Shown: positions 35,635 to 47,869, counted from the stretch's first letter. The stretch: 64,000 bases of DNA from Allolobophora icterica (GCA_963556255.1 OY744605.1:66137202-66201201), one strand, 5' to 3'. Made by a program: numbers and translations. The notes: generated by a model from the letters alone, not told the origin.

Positions 35635-38600
35635 ACAGTATTTGGATGAAAAATATGACTTTTAATAATTGTGGAAACTTTAAACAAAAAATTTAAAGAT
35701 ATTCACTCGAAACAATTTAGCATTTCCTAGATAAAGCGAACTTGGTTTCACAAAAGCATTCAAAACCAAAACCTAAAGATCAGAAATTAAGCAATTGAGA
35801 CTCAAAGAAAAAGGTCACTTCTCTATCAATGAAAACTTGTTCACTATAAACCCGTAATGAAACCTTCATTACAGAGCATCAAAAAGTTCCAAAAGACATT
35901 TAAGCGATTTAACCATTCATCTCCTAATCACCAATAACACAGATCACTATGACTTGTTTCAAGAAAACAAGACCTTTGTACCCAGTTCTTCATTTTCCAT
36001 TTGAAACAGCTTAAGCAACTCTCAGAAATTTAATGCATATATGTGAAAATATATGTAAAAACAGGTATTCTCTCAACTGAACAACTATCAAGAGAACAAA
36101 CAGGATATACTGAGAAGCAGATCGTCATCTTCAACAGCAGTAACATCATCAAGTACAAATATAGACGTGCTGCAGCTAAGCAGCAAACACATGAAAACTA
36201 CAGACAGACTAGACAAATTACACCAGCATTGCAGTGGCTTGTCTGTTGAATGTGCGGGATACAGTACAACCTAAGAAAGTTATCTTACCTCTGCGGTCAG
36301 TATCCTTGCTTTTGACTTTTGAAAGGACATGTCCTGAAAAAATCAACAGCAAATTCTTACTCGGTGTTCAAACTGAATGCAAAATGTTATGGCAAATCAA
36401 TAAAACACATGGTCATCCATTTCAGTGATGCAGTAACGCAAACGACAATTACTTAGTGTATTGCTGCTATTGCACATGTGGTGCATTTAGCTATGTGTAC
36501 TTGTGCTTTATAAATCTTCATATAACCCCACCTCTAAGATTCTTGAAAGTTGTCCACTCAAATTATTGACTATCTTGATGCTAATTCTCTCATGCCTCTC
36601 TCCAATCTGGATTTAGGAAGTTTCACTCTACTGAGTCTCTTATCATACATCTTTTGACCAGCGTCTTTAGAGCTTTTGACTGTAAACAGGCTACGCTTCT
36701 TGCCTTCTATGAAGTAAGTGCGGCTTTTGATACTGTGGATCACTCCACTCAGTCCTTTTGGAGCATCTGGAGAAATCTTTTGGAATTACCAATACTGCCC
36801 TTGTTTGGCTTCAGTCCTTCCTCTTGCACTGCTCTTGCTCTGTTTTTTGGGCCCACACGTTCTGACTGGCCCTCTATTCCTTTTGGCCTTTCTCAAGTTT
36901 CTGTCCTGGCACCTCTCCTATAGATTCTGTACACTGCCGACCTGAGACAGATTCTCCCTCCTATGGGTATTGCTGTCCGGGTGGTTGCGCTTTCGTACGC
37001 TCTTGGCGTCAGGCGGTCATGAATTTGAATGCTTTTGGACAAGCCACTCTGTATTTCTGGCTAAGGGACCACCAGCTGGAATCACCTTTCTCAAGAGCTG
37101 CAGTGCGAGCTTCTCAGTTTGTCCCTTACACAGTTTGCAAGCATCTGAACTCTGAAGTCTGTACTATTCAACAGTAATTTCACTGTTTGGGTCGACAGCG
37201 CCACTGATGACTTTTTTCTTATGTAGCACTTCATAAATGTCAGATTACAATTACAATAATTAGTAGTAATATACAAAATGAGAGAGTGTGACCAAAGACC
37301 TGTCAGTTGCTTCCCAGTAGACACCATACCCAATGTGCCCTTATGTTGTTACTCAGAGTTCAGAAACCTCCAATCATCGGAGCACAAAGCAGCTAATAAA
37401 CTAACCTTCCGAGTCATTCTCTCCAAAGTTTTCCAGAGTTATTTCTCTTTCATCTGGTTTATATTCCTTTAGGCTTTCCATTGCACTTGCTGCTACGGAG
37501 GCTGAACCAAACTTCAAGCGTAAGTACCTACAAGAATAAAATGAACAACAAACGTTTATATTAAACTGCACAGCAAACTTCCAAAGTGTTGAAAATTTGT
37601 TTAAAATTATATCACTTTCATCATGACACCTCCTGCCAACAGTTCTGGCATTACTTGCCGGCAGCAGTAGCTATTTTAATTCTTGTATATAGCAAAACCA
37701 TCAATGGTTTCATCATATGAAAATAATCCCCAATAATACACTACAGATTCTAAGGAAAAAGAAATATTAATAAAGGAAGACCACAGATAGCACCCATGCA
37801 TACCAAATGACTGATTACGATAATAATATGGTCACAGAATATTATCGTTATTTACCCTTTTATTGGTTTTCCAGGCACGGTTTCATCCAGCTCCATTGAA
37901 ACGTTGATTGCCTTTTCCACAAGGGGTTTAACTGTTTCACTGTAGACGTCGGCGATCTCTGCTGGATACATAATGATGTTCTGCATCTTCACACAGTGCT
38001 TGATGTCTACAGAATTCCAAGATATTCACATATCTTTAACTAAGAAAACAGTCTGTGCATCACACTTGTTAGTTTGGAAGCACTGGGTATCTAACTTAAC
38101 AATTGTTGGTTTGTGCTTGCTGAAGGGACTCTATGTAATTACCCTAGAAAAGTTGCTCATGCGCATTCTTCTCCCATCATTAGATTAAGATTTGCTGACC
38201 TTGTACATGTATGAGTGCAAAGTGCAACGAACCAATATATTGAGAAAATAATATGCCATTTCAATTAATATATTTAGTTCATATTTTATTGTTTAGACAT
38301 ACACACCTTTTTGTATTTCATCTTTGAATGGAATTGCTACTTTCTGTCCATGCCAAGTGAGAATAAATAAGTCTTCTGTTGAAACAAACAAAGGATACGC
38401 ATTTAGTCAACACACACCTTAACACTTTAACGATGAGAGTGTACTAAAATCGACTGGGAAACCAATGCAGCTCGTGTGTTAAAGAAACAAAACATCTGAC
38501 CAAATGGTACAAGTGAGAAAACTTCAGTCATTTATATACAAACTGCAGGTATATTTTGATAAAATTGATTTGAATGTCACATAATTTTAGATAAATATTT

Positions 38601-41600
38601 ATACAAAAACAACTGAATTTTTACATGAATACATTGACTAAAATCATGTCTGAGATGTCCCAGTGTTATGTGAAAACAAAGAACACTGAACAAAATTAGA
38701 TTTTAAGAGTCAATTGCTGAATTAATCCACTGGGGTTGTCAATGGGCACCGGAGGGTCCAGAAACCTATCCCATGGTAGGAACCTGGGTTGTAGATCTAA
38801 TTCCTGATACCCAGATGTTTCTAAAAATTACTTTAGAGTGTGATCAGCCAGTAGACAACTGCCCTGGATACCAGAGCTATCTATTACCGAGAGTTCGGCA
38901 GTCAATGGGTAGGAAAAATACGCGTTCTGATTGGTTGAAATTCATGGACGCCATTTTGGATCATTTCCTTCGCGTAAACACTTTGAATGACGGTCTGTTA
39001 ACAGAAAATAGACTAATCATAGTGCCTTCGTTTTTGTTTTTGTCGTCAAATTTCCGAAACTTTGCTTCATATTGTATTCCGTATGCTAAACAAAGTTTGC
39101 TGAACTAAATCGTAATATCGAGATCTCTTCAGCGTCACAAAATCTACGTCGCGGGTACCAGTTTATTCATAGGCGCTGTCAAAACCTGAAAACTTATCTG
39201 TTTAAGATCGTAATCTCCAAACTTCTAAAGCGCAACTCAAAGGCCAAGCGCAGGGCACTAGTGCTGCGTCAAAACAGAGCGGTTTTCCAAAGAGTAGTCC
39301 AAAGGAAGTCCGAGTCCGGTTACTAGGGGCTCCAGATCAAGAGAGGCGAAGCAGCTGTTAAGGCGTGTGTCATTTAGGGCGAGAAGAATTGGAAGGCACT
39401 ATGATTAGTCTATTTTCTGTTGACGCTTTCGTGCAAGATCTCATTTTGTTTAGGCGCGTTACAAATGACATTATTATTATTATTTACACAAATTTCGTCT
39501 GTAATATTACTGGTCATGTGTGCACTAATAAAGTTTGAAAGGAGGGCAACGAGTCTCTACTGCTACTTCTACAGGCTGGCTTGAATAGAAGGCACTGGGT
39601 GTTTTAGTTTGTCAACCTAAAAATTAGATATGCGTAAACTATGTTTTTGTGAGTGAAGGACTTGCTTAAGGTCCCGACACAGTGACCGACTTAGTGGAGG
39701 CTCGAACCATACTCTTTGAGCGTTACAAGCCGAGCGCTCTAAGCAATCATGTGATGTTTATTTTTAAGGTATGCAGTCAATGCTTATATCCCCTAAAAGT
39801 CATCCGATCTGTAGACTCGAGTAATGTTTATGTTCCTTAGATCATCACTTTAGCTACAGATATTACTGTATGTAAATCAGACATTATCAAACTGATTATA
39901 ATGCTGCTTCTGTTTTTTTTGTCTCACTGATATTGTGCAAACTTCTCCCTCTTGCACCACAAGAAGAATGTGCGGAAACTGTTGTTATCTGAAATTCAGC
40001 GAGCAAGTGCAGATGTGAACTTTCCAAACTGCCACAATGTGAAAAATGTTTTACTAGGACGATTTGTTACCCTATGCTTGCGTATCTGGGCTAAGGAGCA
40101 ACAAACACAGCTCACAAACAATACACGTATAACTGCAGACAATGGCGCACTTGGCAATAAGAGTATGGCAATGCGAATGGCTGTCATTAAGTTCAGATAA
40201 GCTACAACTTGTTTTAGTTGTATATGTAATGTCATAGTAACACTAACCTTAATGCATTATGTCTCCCATAGAAACGGTTGTATTGCAATGTTACTAGCTT
40301 AATTTTCTATAAAGTTAAATAAATAGAACATTTAAATTTTTCAGCTGCAACGTTGAAATTTGGCTCTGTTAAGTAGGACATGTTGTTATTGTTTGATGTT
40401 TGCTATGCCAGTCGATGTGATTGGAATCTGTTGGCTGGGTCCACATGTAGTCTGTTATAGCTTACTGTGCATTGTTTTGTTAACTGATTATATTGTAGTT
40501 CTTAATGACATTTAACATCATATAGGCTAGCACACAGAGTGCTTCTGATTTGTTTCGCTCTTGCTGTGGTGCTGTATACAGTTTCAATTATGACTTTTCT
40601 TTCTCCTCATCTTGCACGACTGCATCTGAATAATAAATTTCAGTCTGTTTCTGTAATGTCAGTATTGTATGTCTAGTAAATGTTAATTGTAATTAAAATA
40701 TCAGTTTGAATATATGTTGCAGTATTTATAACAAAATACATTTTGGTGGAAAAAATCAAGCATTCCAATAATTAAATTTTGAACTTCATGACGTTGTTTA
40801 ACTAAATGTGTTGCTACTATTGTTATTACATAAAATTAACTGACTCCAGCTATTTGTTTTGAGTTTGTAGGTCCAACTTATAGCTAGTTTTACTTTCTTC
40901 CCTTGTCTGTATCAGTGACTTTTATTAAAAACTGGATAAGAAGCTTAAAATTTATACTTTCGTTTGGTATTTGAGAAATTATTTAATACGAAACCGAGAC
41001 CTTAGCAAGGTCCGTATACCGAAACCTCAGATGGCGTGACCAAGACCTTGTTCTCGAGGTCAACAAGACTGGGATTGTCCCACCTTTGCCTGTATGAGTC
41101 AGTATGCCATGTTATAATTGTAGGTATGGGGTTGTCCCTGTCAGAGACTGCACATCAACAAAAGCAAGAAATCCGCTGTACAAAAGGGCCCAACCATATA
41201 TGGTCGCCCATGGGGCCCACCACCCTAAATTAGGCCGTGCTTGGTCTTTTGATACGCAAGCATAGGCGTAGACTCTGGGGGGAGCCGGGGCACGTGCCTC
41301 CCCCAATAATTGAGATGGACTGTACACCCAATGCAACAAGTGTAGAATGAATAACCAATTCCCCACCCCCAATATTTTGGACAAGTTTACGCCAGTGTAC
41401 ACGAGCACGAAGGATATGGCGCTTGAACAAGGTGTGTGTACATACATAAACAAACCTCGAAGGCCCTTCAGCGTCTGTAGACGCGGCCTTCTAAATATTT
41501 AGAAGGCCCTGTTTTATGCATTACAAAAGTAGAATTAGGATTAGTGCTTTGAACTGAGTATTAATATCTAGGGCAATCGTTGGTCGCTTTTTTCAGATTT

Positions 41601-44600
41601 CAATCACGGTCCAGAATGGTATTTAGGCCTATTGGTCGTTGGCAAGGTCCGTATAAATTAAACGGAACCTTAAATGGCTTGGCACCCATTCAAAAGGGCA
41701 GCGGTGGTCAATTAAATGAAAAATGATCAGGGTCGAAGCCATACGGTCGTTATAGAAAATCGTGTACATTTGTATTTATGCGAGACAAAGCCGACCGACA
41801 CCCGTGGTAGCTATGAACGAGGCCACCGCAGAATGATCAGTAATGGCGTCCATGTAAACGGACCAATCAGAATGCAGGATTCCGTTTAACGTTGAAAGTA
41901 TAGCAGTTTGCCGAACTCTCGGTAATAGATAGCTCTGCTGGATACCAGCACACAGCTGTTCTTGCCTAGAGCTGTCTACACAGCAGCCGGAGTCATCCCA
42001 GATTTAACAGCACCTGGTGAAGCTAACAGCTGCTGTGGCAGGTGCAGACTTGATTACAGTTATTATCTTAGCTAGTGGTGTAACTGAACGTAGCTTGGGT
42101 TCCTTCACAACACATGGGAGTATTAATGGCAAGATCACCTGTTTGGAACAGCCCAGCCGCAAACAAATTCTATCACATAAATTAAGTATCTAAGAACTGT
42201 AAAGTGATTTTGCCTTAGCTAATAAATACATTTATTAATATTAAACCCACAATTTGGGTGTCCGAAATGCAACACTAAATATAAATTTTTCCAGTGACTG
42301 TGTGACTGGCAGTCGAGTACCAGTTCAGAATGAATGCAGGTACCAGGGTCGTATTTTACTAAAATTGTAACACCTCTAGTAGCGATTAACAACTAGTGAG
42401 AGACCAGCCGACTACATTACATGAAGTGCACAATAGTATACAACTATTTCCTAGTTTACATTACAGAATTTATCCTATGATAGAGTGGTGGGCAGTCAGG
42501 ATACAGTCTACTGGGGCCATATTTTACTAAAATTTTGACACTTCTACCGAAAGCATATGGGTTTGAACCCTGTGTGTCCTAGACAATGCACCACAGACCA
42601 CTGACTGCCCATGGAGAGACAGCATACTGAAAATACAGGACCATTTGAATTAAAACAGTTTAAAAATATCTTGATGCTTACTGTCTTTTGAGACATCCAC
42701 AGCATACTGAAAATACAGGACCATTTGAATGAATTCAGCACCAAAATCCCATAATTAAAGAGTTTAAAAATATCTCGATGCTTACTGTCTTTTGAGACAT
42801 CCACATGGAATTCCTCCTTCTGTGGTTTTTCCAAAGTTTCGACTTTTGGTTTCAATTCTGCAGCAGAAGAGTCTGCAGCTGGTTTTTCTTCATCATCGTC
42901 TAACACGAGCTGGTCCTCCTCTTGTCCAGCCTCATCTGTAAAGTTAAGATACAACATAAATTTAAAATAAATTATCTTTAATTAACAACAATTTCAGTAG
43001 ACTGATTGGGTGCTAGCCCTGACGCACAAAAGAATGTGATATACTCTCCTTTACGATGGTCACTGTGACGTGAATCTGAAGATGTTCACCGCACTAACTA
43101 CTAGCCTACCATACACCCGTGAAAACCTCTGAGACAGTCCTGTGTATCGTTGTATGCATTTAAGTAGGGGTCCACCAGAAATCGCCTCGGACATTTGCCT
43201 CGGCCGGAAATCCTGTTTCCGGAACTATTCGCCTCGGCAAATACTGTAGACGCAAATAGTTGTAAAATATTTTGTCTTTAAAAAAAATGTTTTCTTTAAA
43301 AACTTATTCAATAAACTTATGTACATAAAATTATAAATGTTCATTGTTCAGCCTTAAAACAATTACACATCCATTGAATTCAATTCCATTTTCTTGAAAT
43401 TATGTCAATTTATTGAATTTAATGCAATTTTAGAAAACCTCACAACTGCACAGAAATGACTAAAATTCAAAATGTATCAGTCACTTATTACAAGTACACA
43501 AATTTATTTCTATAATTTTTTATTACATGAAAATGTCAAGCTTCGCATATGGATCAAATGGTACCCGGTTCGTTTCTGGATCCGGCAAATAGCACATCCA
43601 AATACTCGGAATCGGTACTCTGTGGAAAATTTCTTTCCGGTGGACCCCTACATTTAAGTAAGTAAATTTTATATAGTGTCTTTCAATAACCCTTCTAAAG
43701 ATTTAGAGAAGATTCAAATTCACACACCATCAGCCCAGACAACCAAATCATCATCTCCATTGTCCTCCTCTTTATTTTGAGTCCCTTCTTCCTCCTCTCC
43801 TTGCTGCTGATGACCTTGTGCATCGAGAATTTCTACAATAAACAGAACGCCAAGTGCAATGAAATTCACATTTAAAAAAGTTCACCACAGTGCTATATTT
43901 GAATGAAATGCAGATGCCCCAATTCTTTTATCATCCACGTGGTTCTTAACATAACCAAAATTAAGCCATTGGTTAGACAATCACTGAATATGAGTATGTT
44001 CATTTACACAAAACTAACAACGCAACTGCTTGCAGGTCATTCAGATCTAGGCCAAACATCAGCCACAAAATCATTTACGTAACCAACATATACAAGTAAT
44101 AATAAATAATAATGTATATACCGTATATACTCGCCTATAAGTCGATTCACGTATAAGTCGAAGTGTACTTTTTTGGGAAAAATAGTGTCTAAAATCGACG
44201 ACTCGCATATAAGTCGAACTCATAAAAGCATCTGACTTCCATTTTAACAGTAACATTTTCGTCCCTATGCAGAGTCATATATAGGCATGGACCATCACGT
44301 TGATCGTTTGTTGTCCTTAAACCATAGGCCGTTACCCTACAAATTATCTACCAATAATTACACATTTTCTAATAAAAAACACTTTAAATTATAAGTCAGC
44401 TATTTACAAGTTAATTTTGGCCTCTTTCCGGTGTTTTCTCAAATTATTGCCCACTCATAGTTTCCATTTTGTGAAAGTTGCGGTCTTCGATTCGAGGAAT
44501 CCGGAATATGGATGAAGGCAAAATATTATAGCGCTATTACATTTATTAACAAACTAAACTGCCAGTACCATTTGCGGTTTCGAACTTCAAAGTCTCCTGT

Positions 44601-46170
44601 TAATTTCAAGTCAGTGGTTGTGAATGTAAATTTCGCCGTCATCGTCATCGATTTCCGAGTTCTCTGGCGTCGTTTTTCAAACCGTCTATGTAGGTCCATG
44701 TAATATATTTATATAATGCCTAAGCTTTAAAACAACTGCTGTACCATATCTCACGGCAAATAACTATTGCTTATAAATAAATATTGGCATCCCCATTCAC
44801 AAGGTCAAGCAGGTTTCGTCATCGTTGTCAAGCCCGATACCTTCAGCACCTGATCTAACTGGACCAGTCAGATACGCGCGAATCATGTCCTAATACTGGC
44901 ATTCCTCTTTTTCTAATGACCTGACCTCGCGTTCCACATGCATTACAACCAATCCTTTATTCATTCTTCGTAAAACCAACCTGTGGAATGAGCCTTTACA
45001 ATAGAGCCTCTTAAAAACCTCGTTTTGGGGCGTCTTACTATTGCTTATAAATAAATATTGGCATCCGTTTCATCCCATCTGCTAGACAACTAATTATCAC
45101 ATGAAATGCGTTCGTTATGGCCATCGACGTATATTGGGATATACGTCGATGGTTATGGCCAATAGTTTTGACCTGAATGGTCTTATATCGTTTACAGTAC
45201 AATTCCCAGGCAGGTGAAATTTGGTTTTATCAATTTTTTTTAACGTACACGAATTTAAGGTCGTATAGAAATGCGCTATAAAATCAAATGATGCATAGAA
45301 TGGAACCTGTACCCAATCAAAAGAATAATAAACAAGAACTGGCGTTGACGTTATGAGTAGCATGGTTCAAATTTTAATAGAACATTATTTTATTCTACCA
45401 GATATTTTGTCAGTATTGTGCTAAAAATTGATTCTTTATAGTATCATTTGTTTATAACATTATATTATTTCCTTCACGGTCATGCGGTCGCTCATTGTTG
45501 CGTCATGCGGTATCGGACGGGTATGTTGTTGACCTCGGTTGCATGTTCATGCGATCTCGGATGGATAAATCTTGCGATCTTGGCTTGTCCCTCGTATAAG
45601 TCGACCCCCTAACTTTGGACTTTCAAAATTGTCCAAAAAAATTCGACTTGTACGCGAGTATATACGGTAAGTCAGCCATTTTCAAGCTCCACCTAAATCA
45701 ACCTACCAGTCATATATACGTATGTCTTATGAGCCTCTGCAGCATATTAAAACGCCACACAAATGTTCATAATCAAATATGTCCTCTGGAAATTCTTAAT
45801 CATATGTCTTTGAAAGCCACAAACCACTTTAAAATGAGGGCGTGTTATGATGAAGCAAGTATCTAAGGTTCTACAAAGTTTAGGATCCATGTTGCCAACC
45901 AGTTATAGTAGAATTCATTTTAACATTGAAGCATGTCATAAGATTTAAGCATACGTTTCCAAGCAGACTGTGACAGACTGAGGTACAGTCTGAAAGTGTT
46001 CATGGCATTGTCGAAACAAACATACCTCTGTCGTTGGCTTCAAGTCGAGCTACAAGGTCTGCCTTTCTACCTGTTGTTTCAAGGCCTCTGCCAACCAACT
46101 CCTCCTTCAGCTGAGCCACCGTCAGATCTTCCCACTCACTCACGAGCATAACATCATCATTGCCCGACAT
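29814..46170 (-). CDS. SAP- and RRM-domain nuclear RNA-binding protein, 16 exons
   Basis: Exons (5' to 3'): 46170-46026, 43832-43728, 42935-42786, 38375-38307, 38006-37856, 37527-37406, 36333-36289, 35353-35212, 34482-34355, 33720-33608, 32853-32627, 32198-32079, 31707-31622, 31243-31157, 30304-30248, 29854-29814. All joins are GT-AG and in phase, giving 595 residues. Residues 10-46 form a SAP motif (WEDLTVAQLKEELVGRGLET), a DNA/RNA-binding fold; 50-130 are acidic; 140-230 may be a divergent RRM; about 266-345 are an RRM with RNP2-like LMFVSNLP and RNP1-like YAYVEYPS. Then come a basic helix (LRKYWLEQIKTLEGVKAK), an RS-like segment (PPPRRRYSPSRR) and a Gly/Tyr-rich tail ending GGYNY. The layout recalls hnRNP, acinus and nucleolin relatives, but I cannot name the orthologue. 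The last acceptor is the least certain join. Many transposons sit in its introns. Confidence 0.82.
30451..30868. mobile_element. hAT MITE, TAGGG family, copy A (418 bp)
   Basis: Both ends read TAGGGATTGACCGGAAA going inward, flanked by a perfect 8-bp direct repeat AATAATGC (30443-30450, 30869-30876). The interior shares GCAAATAGTTG and ATTCAAAATGTAT(C/T)AGTCA with copies B and C. It lies in the intron between the last two Gly-rich exons of the SAP/RRM gene. Confidence 0.9.
32902..33337. mobile_element. hAT MITE, TAGGG family, copy B (436 bp)
   Basis: The ends read TAGGGCATAACTGGAAA (left) and TAGGGCATAACCGGGTAG (right, in reverse complement), flanked by a perfect 8-bp direct repeat TCAAATAC (32894-32901, 33338-33345). 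It lies in an intron of the SAP/RRM gene, just upstream of the RS-segment exon. Confidence 0.9.
36600..37090 (+). pseudogene. LINE reverse transcriptase fragment (antisense in intron)
   Basis: The plus-strand reading begins QSGFRKFHSTES and continues with YEVSAAFDTVDHS, matching the 'QSAYRRFHSTETA' and 'LDLSAAFDTVDH' motifs of CR1/L2/jockey-type reverse transcriptases; a weak echo of 'GVPQGSVLGPLLF' follows near 36880. Later text needs frame changes, so it is inactive. It lies in an intron of the SAP/RRM gene, in the opposite orientation. Confidence 0.8.
39650..39757 (-). mobile_element. tRNA-derived SINE fragment
   Basis: On the minus strand an A-box-like GATTGCTTAGAGCG is followed about 35 bases later by a perfect B box GGTTCGAGCC, then the shared core ACCTTAAGCAAGTC. 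Two related copies lie at 55770-56035 and 62838-63032. It is nested in the 3.07-kb hAT element. Confidence 0.65.
41261..41397. mobile_element. 137-bp hAT-like MITE with a decayed target duplication
   Basis: The ends CATAGGCGTAGAC and, in reverse complement, CACTGGCGTAAAC match at 10 of 13 positions. The flanks TACGCAAG (left) and TACACGAG (right) match at 6 of 8, differing only by G/A changes. A fragment of the right end also abuts the minisatellite at 13467-13500. Confidence 0.6.
42617..42806. repeat. Tandem duplication covering an exon end and its 5' splice site
   Basis: Units 42617-42702 and 42703-42806 share AGCATACTGAAAATACAGGA at one end and TTACTGTCTTTTGAGACATC at the other; the second has about 18 extra bases. 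The right unit overlaps the last bases of exon 42935-42786 of the SAP/RRM gene, so the left unit is a copied exon end plus donor (GTAAG) about 100 bases inside the intron. Confidence 0.85.
43165..43650. mobile_element. hAT MITE, TAGGG family, copy C (486 bp)
   Basis: The ends read TAGGGGTCCACCAGAAA (left) and TAGGGGTCCACCGGAAA (right, reverse complement), flanked by a perfect 8-bp direct repeat CATTTAAG (43157-43164, 43651-43658). It is longer than copies A and B because of extra text near 43390-43450. It lies in an intron of the SAP/RRM gene. Confidence 0.9.
44121..45667. mobile_element. 1.55-kb TA-flanked DNA element (Tc1/mariner or pogo type)
   Basis: The left end CCGTATATACTCGCCTATAA and the right end in reverse complement CCGTATATACTCGCGTACAA agree at 18 of 20 positions, both continue GTCGA, and TA stands on each side. 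CGTATAAGTCGA-type motifs repeat near both ends. A TA duplication points to the IS630-Tc1-mariner group. There is no transposase frame. The sentence GCTTATAAATAAATATTGGC occurs twice inside (near 44770 and 45043). It lies in the first intron of the SAP/RRM gene. Confidence 0.8.
45121..45152. repeat. Perfect 14-bp-arm hairpin inside the TA element
   Basis: CCATCGACGTATAT and ATATACGTCGATGG are perfect reverse complements around TGGG. Confidence 0.9.
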
Positions 46171-47824
46171 GGTGATCTACAAACCACGTTCATTCAGTAA
46201 TGACCTGTATGCCATTATAACTGGGCTAACAAAGTTGTGGTCAATCTGTCAAAACTCTCATGTGTTTCACGCTACAAGCACGACACTGGCTTCCAATTGA
46301 GGATCGAATTACATTCAAGATACTCCTCTTCGGGACGACCACTGATTGGCCCAAGAATACATAAAAAACTGTAACTACACTCAGCGGAAACTACTGCTCT
46401 GCTTACACATATACAGGAAATCTTATGCATGTGCAGATCATTCCAACAAAGACATAAGTAACAGTTTCAATTGTGCGTACTTAAATTGTTGAAAATTAGT
46501 AGGAAATCGCTGGAATCGTTTGCAAAATATGGGAATAGGCGTTTTTGAATACTTATGGTGAGCACTAGGTATCATCAGGTACAATTTAATAAAATTTGGA
46601 CATAGTAATAAAAAATACACGAGTACCCAAATTTTCGAATATTTCAGACTCAGACTGAGTGCAAGGTGCTATTGTCCTATACTTTAACATTGCCAATAGC
46701 ACCGCTGCACTCTAAGCACACGAATTACGAGAATCACCTTGAAAGCACACTCGTCTTATAACACTACCTTTCTGTCGATTTTACTGTCCTTTATGGTATC
46801 ATATTTCGCTTATGTAATGACGAAATCTAAAAATTATAGCTAGCACGCTTGTTAACCTTCCTCGTCGATATCGACAGCGTTGCACAAAAGGCTCAACCAA
46901 GACCCGGATGATCACAGAACATTGACGGATTATTTGCAACAAAACTGATGTTCACATTATCCGGTGCCTTATTAAAAAGACTTGCTTGCGTCCAAAAAAT
47001 TTACTACGCTACATACGGCAAAACAAAGTTAAAACAAAACTTACGGATTTTGTAATTTCGCACTTTTACTTTGTAACACCACGAATATGGCGACAAAACC
47101 AAGCGGCGCATTCGCTAACTTGCACGTTTGGTTCGCACAAAACACTTATAGCCCAAGTAAGCAACTTGCGCTGCGTAATTAGAAGTGACCGGGCGACCTC
47201 CTGATTAAATAATTTGTGTTCTATATTATGTGCACATTTATTTAACGTTAATTATTTTTGCAGGTTTCTTCGATATGGAGAGTATGATTTCTTTATGGAT
47301 TTAGGCCTACTCCAACACAGTTGGAGAATTAAATAATCAGTTTCTCAAGCTCAATTCGCTGCTAAACACTCACCTTTAGTAGTGACAGGATAACTAAACT
47401 TCGACCCTGCTTATTTTTCAATGAATTTTATCGGATGGAAATCCCTCTCTGATTTGACGAAGCGCTCGTGAATAGGCTGGCGCCTGCGCTTGGCCTTCGA
47501 GCCTCCCTCGAATTTCGAGTGGCGCTTTGGAAGTTAGGAGATTACGATTACGATACCATTTCACAAGCTCAGCCCGGGGCAGCGCTGATAAAGGATCTCA
47601 TCCAGGGTAATTCGGTCGCTATAGGAAAATGTGTTCATTTGCATTTGTAGTCGTAGGCTAATCGTAAACTCCAAAATGCTTATAATATAAGCTAAGCGGG
47701 GCTGCGTTTGAGAAACTGAACACTAATCCAGAGATGCAATCTGGCCCGACGTTGTGGTTGTCTTTCTATCCTATACTAGCTCTTAATTTCAAATTGTAGT
47801 TTTTGTCGTTTTCGTGTTTTTGAC
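46171..47824. other. Upstream flank of the SAP/RRM gene
   Basis: The promoter and 5' untranslated exon of the SAP/RRM gene should lie here on the minus strand, but I see no decisive TATA box or acceptor/donor pair that fixes them. The open frames are short and unrecognised. Near 46650-46720 a loose inverted repeat around GTGCTATTG/CAATAGCAC occurs. Confidence 0.4.
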
Positions 47825-47869
47825 ACCTTAAAATAGACTCGACCGTCACGGTCGAGTCTATTTTAAGGT
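47825..47869. repeat. Near-perfect palindrome, 22-bp arms, 1-base centre
   Basis: The left arm ACCTTAAAATAGACTCGACC plus GT is followed by a single C and then its exact reverse complement. There is no mismatch in 22 pairs. No transposon end or gene feature explains it. Confidence 0.95.

Larger units (their letters stand above)
38872..41937. mobile_element. 3.07-kb hAT element without visible transposase
   Basis: Both ends read CAGAGCTATCTATTACCGAG going inward (29 bases in common in all), flanked by a perfect 8-bp direct repeat CTGGATAC (38864-38871, 41938-41945). Weaker subterminal likeness continues (TGATTGGT, ATGGACGCCATT). Frames reach only about 80 codons, so no intact transposase is present. 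It carries a SINE (39650-39757) and a smaller hAT MITE (41261-41397). It lies in an intron of the SAP/RRM gene. Confidence 0.88.

Noticed and set aside
37856..37975. Acceptor for the fifth SAP/RRM exon directly before AACATCATTATG
   Set aside because: That choice breaks the phase with the previous exon; the acceptor giving 38006 keeps the frame and has a better pyrimidine tract.
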